Below, in pieces: positions 44,097 through 52,684 of a stretch of 64,000 nt of DNA. Numbering within the stretch: position 1 is the stretch's first letter; every line of letters begins with the position of its first letter. A program made the position numbers and the translations under genes. The notes under the pieces were generated by a model. That model saw nothing but the letters and a program-made list of their open reading frames with translations. It did no database searches and was not told where the DNA came from. Origin of the DNA: SURF-13 sp041695325 (GTDB lineage: Bacteria > Pseudomonadota > Gammaproteobacteria > SURF-13); contig JBGFRC010000001.1 in NCBI GenBank assembly GCA_041695325.1, forward strand, positions 1 to 64,000. Direction: 5' to 3'.

Positions 44097-44756
44097 TCAG
44101 GCCGTGGCGAGCAACGCAGCATCGCCCCGCAGGCCGTCCTTATTATTGCGCGCGCGCAGCAAGGTCCAGTAATCGAACAGATTGACCGGCGTTTGTTCAA
44201 TAACATCGAGGCCGGTTTGATCCAGGAAAAGTTCCAGGGAAAAATCCGGACGAAACCCCAGCAGTCTGGACAGGGGCGCAATCAGGCGCTCTACGCCGCC
44301 CACCACTGGATTGCCATGCTGGAAGTGATTCACGATATACAGCTCGCCCTCCGGCTTGCATACGCGGCGCATCTCATCCACCAGGCGCGCGGGATGAGGC
44401 ACCACGGAGGCCACGTACATCGCTACCACCTTGTCGAAGCTGTCGTCGGCAAAACGCATCTGTTCCGCGTTCATCTTGTGCAATGCCTCGATGTGGCGCA
44501 GGCCGTCCCTTTCAACACGCGCCCTGGCGCGCGCCAGCATCTCGTCGGACACGTCTATCCCGGTGATATGCACATCGCGCGGATAAAGCGGCAGGGACAG
44601 CCCCGTGCCGACGCCCACTTCCAGGATGCGCTCTCCGGGCCGGCATCTCATCCGCTCGATGACCGCGCGGCGCCCCGGCTGAAACAGCGCGCCGAAATAA
44701 AAATCATAGCGTTGCGCGTAACGCCGGTAAACCCTTTCGACGGCCTGGATGTCCAT
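44097..44756 (-). CDS. Class I methyltransferase, PmtA-like (phosphatidylethanolamine)
   Basis: 219 residues. SAM motif EVGVGTGLSLPLYP, then GIDVSDEML and DKVVAMYVASVVPHPARLVDEMRRV, the pattern of Rhodobacter-type phosphatidylethanolamine N-methyltransferases that lead to phosphatidylcholine. VNHFQHGN is a further family signature. UbiE-type activity is possible. Next to two other lipid-type genes but on the opposite strand. Confidence 0.8.
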   Translation of the reverse strand: MDIQAVERVYRRYAQRYDFYFGALFQPGRRAVIERMRCRPGERILEVGVGTGLSLPLYPRDVHITGIDVSDEMLARARARVERDGLRHIEALHKMNAEQMRFADDSFDKVVAMYVASVVPHPARLVDEMRRVCKPEGELYIVNHFQHGNPVVGGVERLIAPLSRLLGFRPDFSLELFLDQTGLDVIEQTPVNLFDYWTLLRARNNKDGLRGDAALLATA

Positions 44757-44831
44757 AAAGGCTCCTCAAGGTTGCAGCATCGAATACATTTTGCGTAAAA
44801 GCAGCCGTGCAATCAAGAGCGTATGCTTGCA

Positions 44832-45521
44832 TTAACGCACGCCACATTCGAGTACATCGTCCTTTAGCGCCGCGCACATGCGCCACATATATTCTTCCTC
44901 ATAGGCGCTGCGCTGAAGAAAGGAAGGGTCGAGCACCTTATCCGGCAGAAACTTCTGCAGCACGTAACGCCGGGCCCCCTTTATCAATTTTCCTATCGCC
45001 AGAATGTCCTTTTCGTCCAGTTGCGATTTGACCACGGTGGTCCTGAATTCATAGGATACGCCGGAACCCATGACTAATGCAATGCTGGCGGCGATGTTGC
45101 GCGTATCCACGTCCCTATTGATGACCTCCCGGTATTTTTCAAGAGGGGCCTTCACGTCCATGGCGATGTAATCCACCAGCCTGCGGTCAATTATTTGCTT
45201 CAGCGCTTCCGGATTGACGCCGTTGGTGTCAAGCTTCACCAGGAAGCCGAGATTTTTCACCTGGCGCATGAATTCCGGCAAATCGGCCTGCAGGGTCGGC
45301 TCGCCTCCCGTGATGGTGACGGCGTCCAGTATGCCGCAGCGCGTGCGCAAAAAATCAAGCACCTCCTGTTCCGGAATCAACTCCGCATAGCGCTCGGGCA
45401 AGACGAGTTCCGCATTGTAACAATAGCCGCAGCGAAAATCACAGCCGCGGGTGAAGATCACGGCGCAGATTTCGTCAGGGTAATCTATCAGGGAAACCTT
45501 CTGTAATCCTCCGATGTCCAC
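44832..45521 (-). CDS. nrdG: Anaerobic RNR activating protein (radical SAM)
   Basis: Generates the glycyl radical on NrdD. GGLQKVSLIDYPDEI begins the protein; the cluster motif is CDFRCGYC (CxxxCxxC), followed by GGEPTLQADL. 229 residues with a GTG start two bases after the nrdD stop. This is the long NrdG type (PflA-like). Confidence 0.94.
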   Translation of the reverse strand: MDIGGLQKVSLIDYPDEICAVIFTRGCDFRCGYCYNAELVLPERYAELIPEQEVLDFLRTRCGILDAVTITGGEPTLQADLPEFMRQVKNLGFLVKLDTNGVNPEALKQIIDRRLVDYIAMDVKAPLEKYREVINRDVDTRNIAASIALVMGSGVSYEFRTTVVKSQLDEKDILAIGKLIKGARRYVLQKFLPDKVLDPSFLQRSAYEEEYMWRMCAALKDDVLECGVR

Positions 45522-45523
45522 CG

Positions 45524-47611
45524 CTATACCTTGTACGTCCTTCTGCGCGCAAATTCTTCCTGCTTACCCTTGTTCCACTGGTCGGTCGGACGTAAATATC
45601 CCACGATGCGCGAGTACACCTCGCAGCGCGCGCCGCATTGGGGACACTGCGCGTATTGTCCCGCGAGATAGCCGTGCGCGGGACAAACACTGAAGGTGGG
45701 AGTGAAGGTGAAATAAGGCAGGCGGTAGCGCTCGCAAATCCTGCGCACCAGCTTTTTTATCACCCGGGGCGACTCGATCCTTTCTCCCACGAAGATATGC
45801 AGCACGGTGCCACCCGTGTATTTCGTCTGCAGATCGTCCTGCAGATCCAGCGCCTCAAAAAAGTCATCGGTGTAGTGCACCGGCAGGTGCGTGGAATTGG
45901 TATAAAACGGCTGCGCACCCTTCCTATAATGCTCCTCGTTGGCGCAAATAATATCCGGAAATTTCTTTTTGTCCTTTTGCGCCAGACGATAGGCCGTGGA
46001 CTCCGCCGGCGTGGCCTCGAGGTTATAGTTGTTGCCCGTCTCCTGCTGGAACTCGATGAGCGTGGCACGCATGAAATCGAGTATCCTGAGCGCGAAGGCG
46101 CGCCCGGCCGGGCTCGCGATAGTCTCGCCCAGCAGGTTCAGGCAGGCCTCGTTCATGCCCACCAGGCCGATGGTGGAAAAGTGATTCTTCCAGTAGGCGC
46201 CGAAGCGCTGTTTGATGTCGCGCAAATAATATTTGACGTAGGGATAAAGCGATTTCTCCGTAAGCCGCTCCAGGGTCTTGCGTTTGACCTCCAGGCTATC
46301 CTTGGCAAGCCGCATCAGGCCGGACAGGCGCTGCTTGAACTCCTCTTCGTCCGCGGAAAGATAGCCCAGGCGCGGCATGTTGATGGTGACCACGCCGATC
46401 GAACCGGTGAGCGGGTTGGCACCGAAGAAGCCGCCGCCCCTGCGCTCCAGCAGGCGGGTGTCTATTCTCAGCCGGCAGCACATCGAGCGCGCATCTTCCG
46501 GCTTCATGTCGGAATTGATAAAGTTGGAAAAGTAGGGCACGCCGTACTTCGCCGTCATGCGCCACAGGCCCTCCAAGTCCGGGTTGTCCCAGTCAAAATC
46601 GCGCGTGACGTTGTAGGTGGGTATCGGGAAAGTGAACACGCGTCCCGCGGCGTCGCCATCCTGCATGACTTCGCAAAACGCCCGGTTGAACAAATTCATC
46701 TCATTCTGGAAATCCTGGTACGGTTTATCCTGCGCCACGCCGCCGATGATGACGCCTTGTCCGGCAAGATAGTCGGGCGGGCGCAAGTCCAACGTGATAT
46801 TGGTAAACGGGGTCTGAAATCCGACGCGGGTCGGCACGTTGATATTGAAGATGAATTCCTGCACGGCCTGCTTTACTTCCGCGTAGTCCAAGCCGTCATA
46901 GCGGATAAACGGCGCGAGCAAGGTGTCGAAGTTGGAAAAGGCCTGCGCCCCCGCCGCCTCGCCCTGCAGGGTATAAAAGAAATTCACCACCTGTCCCAGC
47001 GCGCTGCGGAAATGCCTGGCGGGGCGGCTTTCTATTTTTCCCTGCACGCCTTTGAAACCCTGCGTCAGCAGATCGGTGAGGTCCCATCCCACGCAGTAAA
47101 CCGAGATGGCGTTGAGGTTGTGGATGTGGAAATCGCCGTCCGCATAGGCCTGCCTGATTTCCGGACTGTAGACTTTATTGAGCCAATAGACCTTGCTGAC
47201 TTCGGATGAAATATAGTTGTTGAGCCCCTGCAGGGAATAGGTCATGTTGCTGTTTTCGCTCACCTGCCAATCGAGCTGCCGCAGATAATGATCCACCAGC
47301 TCAACGTCAGCCTTGGCGATGATTTCGCGCAGCGCCGCGTGTTGCGCGCGATAGAGGATGTAGGCCTTGGCGGTGGCATGATAGGGCGAGGACAACAGCA
47401 CCTCTTCCACCGCATCCTGGATTTCCTCCACGCTCGGCGTCCTGGCGCCCAGCTTCCGGTGCGCGGCGTCCACTACCTCGGCGGTCAACGCCTCGGCGAC
47501 GTCAGGGCCGAATTCGCCCGTGGCCGTTCCCGCGCGCGCGATGGCGCGAGTGATTCTGGCGGCGTCAAAGGCCGTTACCGTCCCATCGCGCTTGATGATG
47601 GCTTCAAACAT
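45524..47611 (-). CDS. nrdD: Anaerobic ribonucleoside-triphosphate reductase
   Basis: Makes dNTPs without oxygen, 695 residues. Residues 1-90 are an ATP-cone regulatory domain (IIKRDGTVTAFDAARI). The catalytic domain includes SSEVSKVYWLNKVYSPEI, RSMCCRLRID and ANPLTGSIGVVTINMPRLG. The C-terminus has zinc-site cysteines (CPAHGYLAGQYAQCPQCGARC) and the glycyl-radical region RIVGYLRP. With nrdG it makes a two-gene unit. Confidence 0.96.
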   Translation of the reverse strand: MFEAIIKRDGTVTAFDAARITRAIARAGTATGEFGPDVAEALTAEVVDAAHRKLGARTPSVEEIQDAVEEVLLSSPYHATAKAYILYRAQHAALREIIAKADVELVDHYLRQLDWQVSENSNMTYSLQGLNNYISSEVSKVYWLNKVYSPEIRQAYADGDFHIHNLNAISVYCVGWDLTDLLTQGFKGVQGKIESRPARHFRSALGQVVNFFYTLQGEAAGAQAFSNFDTLLAPFIRYDGLDYAEVKQAVQEFIFNINVPTRVGFQTPFTNITLDLRPPDYLAGQGVIIGGVAQDKPYQDFQNEMNLFNRAFCEVMQDGDAAGRVFTFPIPTYNVTRDFDWDNPDLEGLWRMTAKYGVPYFSNFINSDMKPEDARSMCCRLRIDTRLLERRGGGFFGANPLTGSIGVVTINMPRLGYLSADEEEFKQRLSGLMRLAKDSLEVKRKTLERLTEKSLYPYVKYYLRDIKQRFGAYWKNHFSTIGLVGMNEACLNLLGETIASPAGRAFALRILDFMRATLIEFQQETGNNYNLEATPAESTAYRLAQKDKKKFPDIICANEEHYRKGAQPFYTNSTHLPVHYTDDFFEALDLQDDLQTKYTGGTVLHIFVGERIESPRVIKKLVRRICERYRLPYFTFTPTFSVCPAHGYLAGQYAQCPQCGARCEVYSRIVGYLRPTDQWNKGKQEEFARRRTYKV

Positions 47612-47651
47612 CGCTCCGGCTCACTCCTTGCGGCAACACGGCATTAACCGC

Positions 47652-48047
47652 TCACAGGCGCGGCGTCGCCTCGTGCGCGTAGGTCTTTTCACGCTGGCTT
47701 TGACAGGTGAAGCAGCGTTTGGCGGTGGGATAGACGCTGAGCCGCTCGTAGCCGATGTCGCCGCCGCAATCAATGCAGACGCCGTAGCTCAAGTCGGCCA
47801 GGCGCAGCCACGCCGCTTCGATGTCGCGGATTTCCTGGATCTGGCGGTCAAACAGGGCGGCGTCCATGTCCGCCAGCATGTCGGCCACCGATTCATCGCC
47901 GATATCCAATACGCCCGAAACCAGGTCGGCATAGTGCTTTTCTCCGGAACGAATCAGCTCCGCGCGCGCCTCGTCGCGCAGTTTGGTGAAATTGTTGTTC
48001 AGCAGTTGACGCAGTTGCTTCAACTGCGCGTTGGTCAGATTGGCCAT
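47652..48047 (-). CDS. DksA/TraR-type zinc-finger regulator
   Basis: 131 residues: an N-terminal coiled coil (LTNAQLKQLRQLLNNNFTKL) and a C-terminal four-cysteine finger (CIDCGGDIGYERL, then RCFTCQ). Such proteins bind the RNA polymerase secondary channel. It lacks the paired DxxDxA tip of true DksA (here DIGDESVAD and AALFDRQ), so it is a paralogue. Confidence 0.88.
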   Translation of the reverse strand: MANLTNAQLKQLRQLLNNNFTKLRDEARAELIRSGEKHYADLVSGVLDIGDESVADMLADMDAALFDRQIQEIRDIEAAWLRLADLSYGVCIDCGGDIGYERLSVYPTAKRCFTCQSQREKTYAHEATPRL

Positions 48048-48081
48048 GGCATATCTCCCTTTAAAGTAGGGCTTAAGGAAC

Positions 48082-48181
48082 CTCTGATTAAGTCAGAAGT
48101 TCCTTGCGGTGCAGGGACGCACTGCCATTTTTCAAACACAAAGTGTTTGAAAAATGGAGACCAGGATGGACTTATTCAGAG
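48082..48181. repeat. Element D: 100-bp inverted-repeat element with GGA loops
   Basis: Outer 13-bp arms (48082-48094 and 48169-48181, one mismatch). Within are a GTGC/GCAC hairpin with loop AGGGAC (48109-48122), a perfect 15-bp stem (48125-48157) and CC-AGGAT-GG (48161-48169). The loops carry GGA on the plus strand. It lies between the divergent DksA-like gene and dodecin. Confidence 0.75.
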
Positions 48182-48296
48182 CTTCATATAAGATACCTCA
48201 AGCGCTCCTCGAACGGGTTTGATGTAGATCAACTTCCACGCTGCAGGTGTTTTGTAAACTGTCATGGTCTTATATCAGGCGCAAAAGGAGGCCGTT

Positions 48297-48500
48297 ATGC
48301 CGCATATACTGAAAGTGATCGAGGTGCTCGCCGAGTCGGATAAGAGCTGGGAAGACGCGGCAGGGCAAGCCATAGCCCGTGCGGCCAAAACCCTGCACGG
48401 CATCAAATCCATCTACATCAAGAATTTCGAGGCCAAGGTGGAAAACAACAAAATCATCAGCTACCGCATCAATGCAAATATTTCATTCCTGCTGGATTAG
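48297..48500 (+). CDS. Dodecin, flavin-storage protein
   Basis: 67 residues, a dodecameric flavin-binding protein. HILKVIEVLAESDKSWEDA and GIKSIYIKNFEAKVENNKI cover nearly the whole fold, including the Trp that stacks on flavin. The start is fixed by AAGGAGG seven bases before the ATG at 48297. Confidence 0.95.
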   Translation: MPHILKVIEVLAESDKSWEDAAGQAIARAAKTLHGIKSIYIKNFEAKVENNKIISYRINANISFLLD

Positions 48501-48523
48501 CGCAAATATTCCACCGTGACCAA

Positions 48524-49162
48524 TCAGCGGCCTTGCTTGCCGTCGCGCAGAATGGCAACCACCTCCTCGTCTTCCACCTGGGGGAAATCGAGATAAAACT
48601 GCCCCACCGCCTGGAAATACTCCGGTGTGTGCAGGCAGATCACCTCGTCGGCGTAGCCGGCAACCTTGCGCAGCGTATCGGGCGGCGCCACCGGCACGGC
48701 GGCGATCAATTTCTCCGGCTTCTTGGCGCGCAGCGCGTGCAGGGCCGAGATCATGGTGGCGCCCGTGGCCAGGCCGTCGTCCACCACGATCACGACGCGG
48801 CCTTGCGGGTCCACCGGGGGGTGCACCGGCGTATATTGGGCGCGGCGCTTGCGCATGGTCGCAAGCTGGGCCTGCTTCTCGCGTTCAATGTATTCAGGGG
48901 TGGCGCCCACGCTCGCGGCATAATCCGCAATATAGGTCCAGCCGCTCTCATCCACTGAACCGATGGCGAATTCGGGGCTGCCCGGCGCGCTGATTTTCCT
49001 GACCAGCACCACGTCCATCTCGCCGCCCAGTTCATCGGCGATCAATTTCGCCATGGGCACTGCGCCGCGCGGGATGGCGAGAATTAAAGGATCCCTGCCC
49101 CGGTAATGAGCAAGCTTTTCGGCAAGCCGCCGCGCGGCTTCACCGCGATTTTTAAAGATCAT
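48524..49162 (-). CDS. Phosphoribosyltransferase
   Basis: 212 residues of a type I phosphoribosyltransferase. The PRPP loop is VIVVDDGLATGATMISAL, and LILAIPRGAVPMAKLIADEL begins the fold. The second half has VICLHTPEYFQAVGQFY, often seen in orphan PRTases beside RtcB/Prs genes. The base it uses is unknown. ATG at 49162 preceded by GGAGGGG. Downstream of prs by 32 bases. Confidence 0.88.
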   Translation of the reverse strand: MIFKNRGEAARRLAEKLAHYRGRDPLILAIPRGAVPMAKLIADELGGEMDVVLVRKISAPGSPEFAIGSVDESGWTYIADYAASVGATPEYIEREKQAQLATMRKRRAQYTPVHPPVDPQGRVVIVVDDGLATGATMISALHALRAKKPEKLIAAVPVAPPDTLRKVAGYADEVICLHTPEYFQAVGQFYLDFPQVEDEEVVAILRDGKQGR

Positions 49163-49194
49163 GCTGTCCCCTCCCGCCAAAAAGCAATTAATCG

Positions 49195-50046
49195 TTACAG
49201 CGCGTGCGCAAGCTGCCGGGCGATGCCGGCCACGCGCACCTTGTGCGGAACCATCGTATCGAGCGTGTCGCTCACCAAAATCCCGTCAATCGGGGCCTTG
49301 GCCAGAATGGCGCGGCTCGGCGCGGAGAAGATCGCGTGCGTCGCGGCCACGGTAATGGACTTGGCGCCCTGTTGCTTCAGCAATGCCGCGGCGGAGGCGA
49401 TGGTGCGCCCGGTGTCTATCATGTCGTCCACCATCAGCGCCCTTTTCCCCGCGACCGGGTAGCGCGCCGCGCCGCGCGCGACGATATCGTGACTGGGGCG
49501 GCGCTTGGGGATGGTGATGACGGGCAAGCCCTGCGCCACCTCCTCCGCGCGCTGTTGCGCGCCTTGATCGGGCGCGACGACGATATCCGTTTTTCGCACA
49601 ACGCTGCGCACCATATCCGGCAGGCACCGCAGCTCGATGTGAGGAGCAAGCATGGCGCGCAGCGCATCACTGTGCAGGTCCACAAACACCCTGCGCCGCG
49701 CGGGAATGCGGTTTACGATCCCGGCCATCATGCGCGCCAGCACCGCCTCGCCTTTTTCCGACTGCCGGTCCTGACGGCTGTAGCCGAGATAGGGAATACA
49801 GAGCGCGGCGATGGTAATACCGCTGTCCTCCAAGGCCTGCGCCAGCGCCAGCAGCTCAAACAGCGAGTAAGGCGCGGGCGTGATGTTGCCCAGCAATATA
49901 GCCGAGGCGGGCTTCCTGGAAAATTTGAGCCGGAAATAATACTCGCCGTCCGCAAATTGCCTGACTTCATAGTGCAACAGGCGGCAATGCATACAGCGCG
50001 CGATTTTGCGCGCCAGGCCCAGGCAATTTTTTGCCGCCAGTATCAC
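49195..50046 (-). CDS. Ribose-phosphate pyrophosphokinase-like protein
   Basis: 283 residues: shorter than housekeeping Prs (about 315). LVGNI-like LLGNITPAPY, PYLGYSRQDRQ (the ATP/ribose-5-P loop), VDLHSD and the PRPP loop VDDMIDTGRTI are all present, so it should make PRPP. GTG start, 12 bases after rtcB. A second, standard prs would be expected elsewhere in the genome. Confidence 0.88.
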   Translation of the reverse strand: MILAAKNCLGLARKIARCMHCRLLHYEVRQFADGEYYFRLKFSRKPASAILLGNITPAPYSLFELLALAQALEDSGITIAALCIPYLGYSRQDRQSEKGEAVLARMMAGIVNRIPARRRVFVDLHSDALRAMLAPHIELRCLPDMVRSVVRKTDIVVAPDQGAQQRAEEVAQGLPVITIPKRRPSHDIVARGAARYPVAGKRALMVDDMIDTGRTIASAAALLKQQGAKSITVAATHAIFSAPSRAILAKAPIDGILVSDTLDTMVPHKVRVAGIARQLAHAL

Positions 50047-50058
50047 CGTTTGGACGCC

Positions 50059-51492
50059 TCAGCCCTTGACGCACGCCTTGGGGCGCAGGAAAGCGACGCG
50101 CCGGGCGAGACCCGCCTTTTCCGTCGCCTCGGCCACCAGGTCCACGTCCTTATACGCGCCCGGCGCCTCTTCCGCCGCGCCGCGCATGGAACGGGTGCGG
50201 ATCAGGATGCCGTGCTCGGCCAGCTCGTCAATCAGCTCGCGTCCGCGCCAATGACGCAGCGCCTGATGGCGGCTCATGGAACGCCCCGCGCCATGGCTGG
50301 CCGAGGAGTAGGCCTTGATCTCGCTCTCCGCCGTGCCCGCCAGCACGTAGGAGCCGGTGCCCATGCTGCCGCCGATGATGACCGGCTGCCCCGTGTCGCG
50401 ATAGCGTTCGGGAATGGCGGGATGCCCCGGGCCGAAGGCGCGCGTCGCGCCCTTGCGGTGCACGTGCAGCACGCGCTGCTTGCCGTTTACCTTGTGCTTC
50501 TCCACCTTGCAAGTGTTGTGCGATATGTCGAATAATGTTTCCAGCATGGCGTCCGGCAGCATGCGCGCGAACACTTCGCGCGTGAGGTGCGTCAGGATTT
50601 GACGATTGGCAAGCGCGCAATTGATGGCGGCGTTCATCGCGCCGATATACTGCTGCCCTTCCGGCGAATTGATCGGCGCGCAGGCCAGCTCGCGATCCGG
50701 TAAGGAAATTCCCAGACGCGCGGCGGCCTTGGCGAGCGAAACCAGATACTCGGTGCCGATCTGATGCCCCAGGCCGCGCGAGCCGCAGTGGATGGAGACC
50801 ACGATCTGGCCCTGGCGCAGACCAAAAGCCCGCGCGGCCGGCTGATCGTAAATACGATCCACCACCTGCACTTCCAGATAATGGTTGCCCGACCCCAACG
50901 TACCCATCTCGCCGCGCTGGCGTTTCTTGGCGTAATCCGAGACGTTCTCAGGCACGGCGCTCGCCACGCAGCCGTTTTCTTCCACATACTCCAGGTCTTC
51001 CGGCACGCCATAGCCTTGTTTGACCGCCCACGCCGCCCCGCCCTTCAGCACCTGGTCAAGCTGCGCCGGGGCGAGCTTGAGCCGCCCTTCTTCGCCCACG
51101 CCCGCCGGGATAGTGTGATACAGGGCGTCGGCCAGGTCCTTTAACCTGGGCGTGACCGCGGGCAAATCGAGATTGGTGCGCAGGCAACGAATACCGCAGG
51201 AAATATCGAAACCCACGCCGCCCGCGGAGATGATGCCGCCCTGCTCGGCGTCAAACGCCGCCACGCCGCCGATGGGGAAGCCATAGCCCCAGTGCGCATC
51301 CGGCATGGTCATCGCGGCACCCACCAGACCGGGCAGCTTGGCGACGTTGGTGATCTGCTCCAGCACCTTGTCGTCCATGCTGGCCAGCAACGGCTCGCTG
51401 CCATACAGACATACCGGCGCGCGCTGCTCGCCGGCAGCGAGCGGCACACTCCAGCGATAATCATCTATCTTCTGCAAACGCCGCATATCCAT
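50059..51492 (-). CDS. rtcB: RNA-splicing ligase RtcB
   Basis: Joins RNA 2',3'-cyclic phosphate or 3'-phosphate to 5'-OH ends with GTP and Mn2+. Features: MPDAHWGYGFPIGGVAAFD, GGVGFDISCGIR (metal Asp and Cys), HCGSRGLGHQIG, GSMGTGSYVLAG, and ASHGAGRSMSRHQA with the guanylylated His. 477 residues; the ATG at 51492 has AGAGGG upstream. Archease is 34 bases upstream. Confidence 0.95.
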   Translation of the reverse strand: MDMRRLQKIDDYRWSVPLAAGEQRAPVCLYGSEPLLASMDDKVLEQITNVAKLPGLVGAAMTMPDAHWGYGFPIGGVAAFDAEQGGIISAGGVGFDISCGIRCLRTNLDLPAVTPRLKDLADALYHTIPAGVGEEGRLKLAPAQLDQVLKGGAAWAVKQGYGVPEDLEYVEENGCVASAVPENVSDYAKKRQRGEMGTLGSGNHYLEVQVVDRIYDQPAARAFGLRQGQIVVSIHCGSRGLGHQIGTEYLVSLAKAAARLGISLPDRELACAPINSPEGQQYIGAMNAAINCALANRQILTHLTREVFARMLPDAMLETLFDISHNTCKVEKHKVNGKQRVLHVHRKGATRAFGPGHPAIPERYRDTGQPVIIGGSMGTGSYVLAGTAESEIKAYSSASHGAGRSMSRHQALRHWRGRELIDELAEHGILIRTRSMRGAAEEAPGAYKDVDLVAEATEKAGLARRVAFLRPKACVKG

Positions 51493-51526
51493 TGCGCTAC
51501 CCTCTTTCTTTGGCGTTATGTGTGAA

Positions 51527-51934
51527 TCAAACATCCACCACGCAGCGCGCCTCCCAGCGGCCGTTCTTGCGCGTAACCGCAAGCATGGTGAGCGTCGCTC
51601 CTTTTACCTCCACGCCGCGCTCCAAACCCTTGCGCCACGGCTCGCCCCACGCCTGTGCCTGCCATTGCTCGCCCTTCCTGTGTAATTCAAAGCGTCCTAA
51701 AACCAGGCCTTGGGTCTGCGCCTCGGTGAGCAGGCGATTCAGCCAGGTGACGAACGCCAGCTCGGTGTCGGCCTCCGTGAAGCTGAACTCAATGTGGCGC
51801 GTATTGCGTACCCCGGCGATGGCCACCATGACGGCAAACATCGCTTGCGCGGCCGCGACAAAGGCCTCTTCCACCGTTTTCCCGTAACCGGTAATGCCGA
51901 TGTCGGCCTCGTGGTCAAAATAGTCGTAATTCAT
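51527..51934 (-). CDS. Archease, RtcB activator
   Basis: 135 residues. FDHEADIGITGYG and EADTELAFVTWLNRLL carry the conserved acidic residues, and GVEVKGATLTML a later motif. Archease restores RtcB's guanylylation turnover. Start at the ATG at 51934, since homologues begin YFDHEADIG. Divergent from hypC. Confidence 0.92.
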   Translation of the reverse strand: MNYDYFDHEADIGITGYGKTVEEAFVAAAQAMFAVMVAIAGVRNTRHIEFSFTEADTELAFVTWLNRLLTEAQTQGLVLGRFELHRKGEQWQAQAWGEPWRKGLERGVEVKGATLTMLAVTRKNGRWEARCVVDV

Positions 51935-52062
51935 TCCAGGATTAACCCTAGCACAGCCACGCTCGGCATTTGTTTGATCTAGCGCAAAGCAAGGCAACAA
52001 TCACTGGCGGTGCGGCCAGCCGCGCTATAAAATTGAAAACAAGCGTCCCAGAGGAGAGCCGC

Positions 52063-52308
52063 ATGTGCCTGGCGATTCCCATGCAGATCGTGGACATACA
52101 CGCGCACACCGCGCGCTGCAACGCCAACGGCGTAGAGCGCACGGTAAACCTTTTCCTGATGCAGGAAACACCGCTTGCGGCGGGCGATTTTGTGATGGTG
52201 CACGTAGGCTATGCCATCCAGAAAATCACCCTGCGCGAGGCGCGCTCGGCGTGGCAGCTTTACGATGAGATGCAATCCGCGGAACAGGAGGGCGGTTCTC
52301 ATGCATGA
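52063..52308 (+). CDS. hypC: [NiFe]-hydrogenase maturation protein HypC
   Basis: 81 residues beginning MCLAIPMQIV; Cys2 binds the iron that receives CN and CO. VMVHVGYAIQKI is the other signature. AGAGGAGA before the ATG. Overlaps hypA by 8 bases. Confidence 0.96.
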   Translation: MCLAIPMQIVDIHAHTARCNANGVERTVNLFLMQETPLAAGDFVMVHVGYAIQKITLREARSAWQLYDEMQSAEQEGGSHA

Positions 52309-52684
52309 ACTGTCCATCTGCCGCGCGCTCATCCGGCAAATCGAGACCCTGGCAAGACAGCATCTGGCGCAGGCGGTCACGCGCGTCACGCTGCAAATCG
52401 GCCCGCTTTCCGGCGTGGCACCGGAACTGCTGGAGCAGGCCTTTTACGCCACGCGCGAGGGCACGCTGGCCGCGGAGGCGCGCCTGACAACAGTGCATGC
52501 GCCGGTCCGCGTGCGTTGCGAACAGTGCGGCGCGGAGAGCGCAGCGGAGATCCATCGCCTCACCTGCGCCCAATGCGGTGGCTGGCGCACGCGGCTCATC
52601 AGCGGCAATGAAATGCAACTGGTGAGCGTGGAGCTGGAGGGCGGCGATGCCGCCCCCTCAAACGAGGAAGCGGCTTATGTGTAA
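52301..52684 (+). CDS. hypA: Hydrogenase nickel-insertion protein HypA
   Basis: 127 residues, starts MHELSICRAL (nickel-binding His2) and has the zinc ligands CEQC and CAQC in the usual spacing. Overlaps hypB by 8 bases. The C-terminal tail after ELEGG is slightly longer than typical. Confidence 0.96.
   Translation: MHELSICRALIRQIETLARQHLAQAVTRVTLQIGPLSGVAPELLEQAFYATREGTLAAEARLTTVHAPVRVRCEQCGAESAAEIHRLTCAQCGGWRTRLISGNEMQLVSVELEGGDAAPSNEEAAYV

Noticed and set aside
45638..47209. 523-codon open frame antisense to nrdD
   Set aside because: nrdD on the other strand is unambiguous along its whole length; the antisense protein has no recognisable domain.
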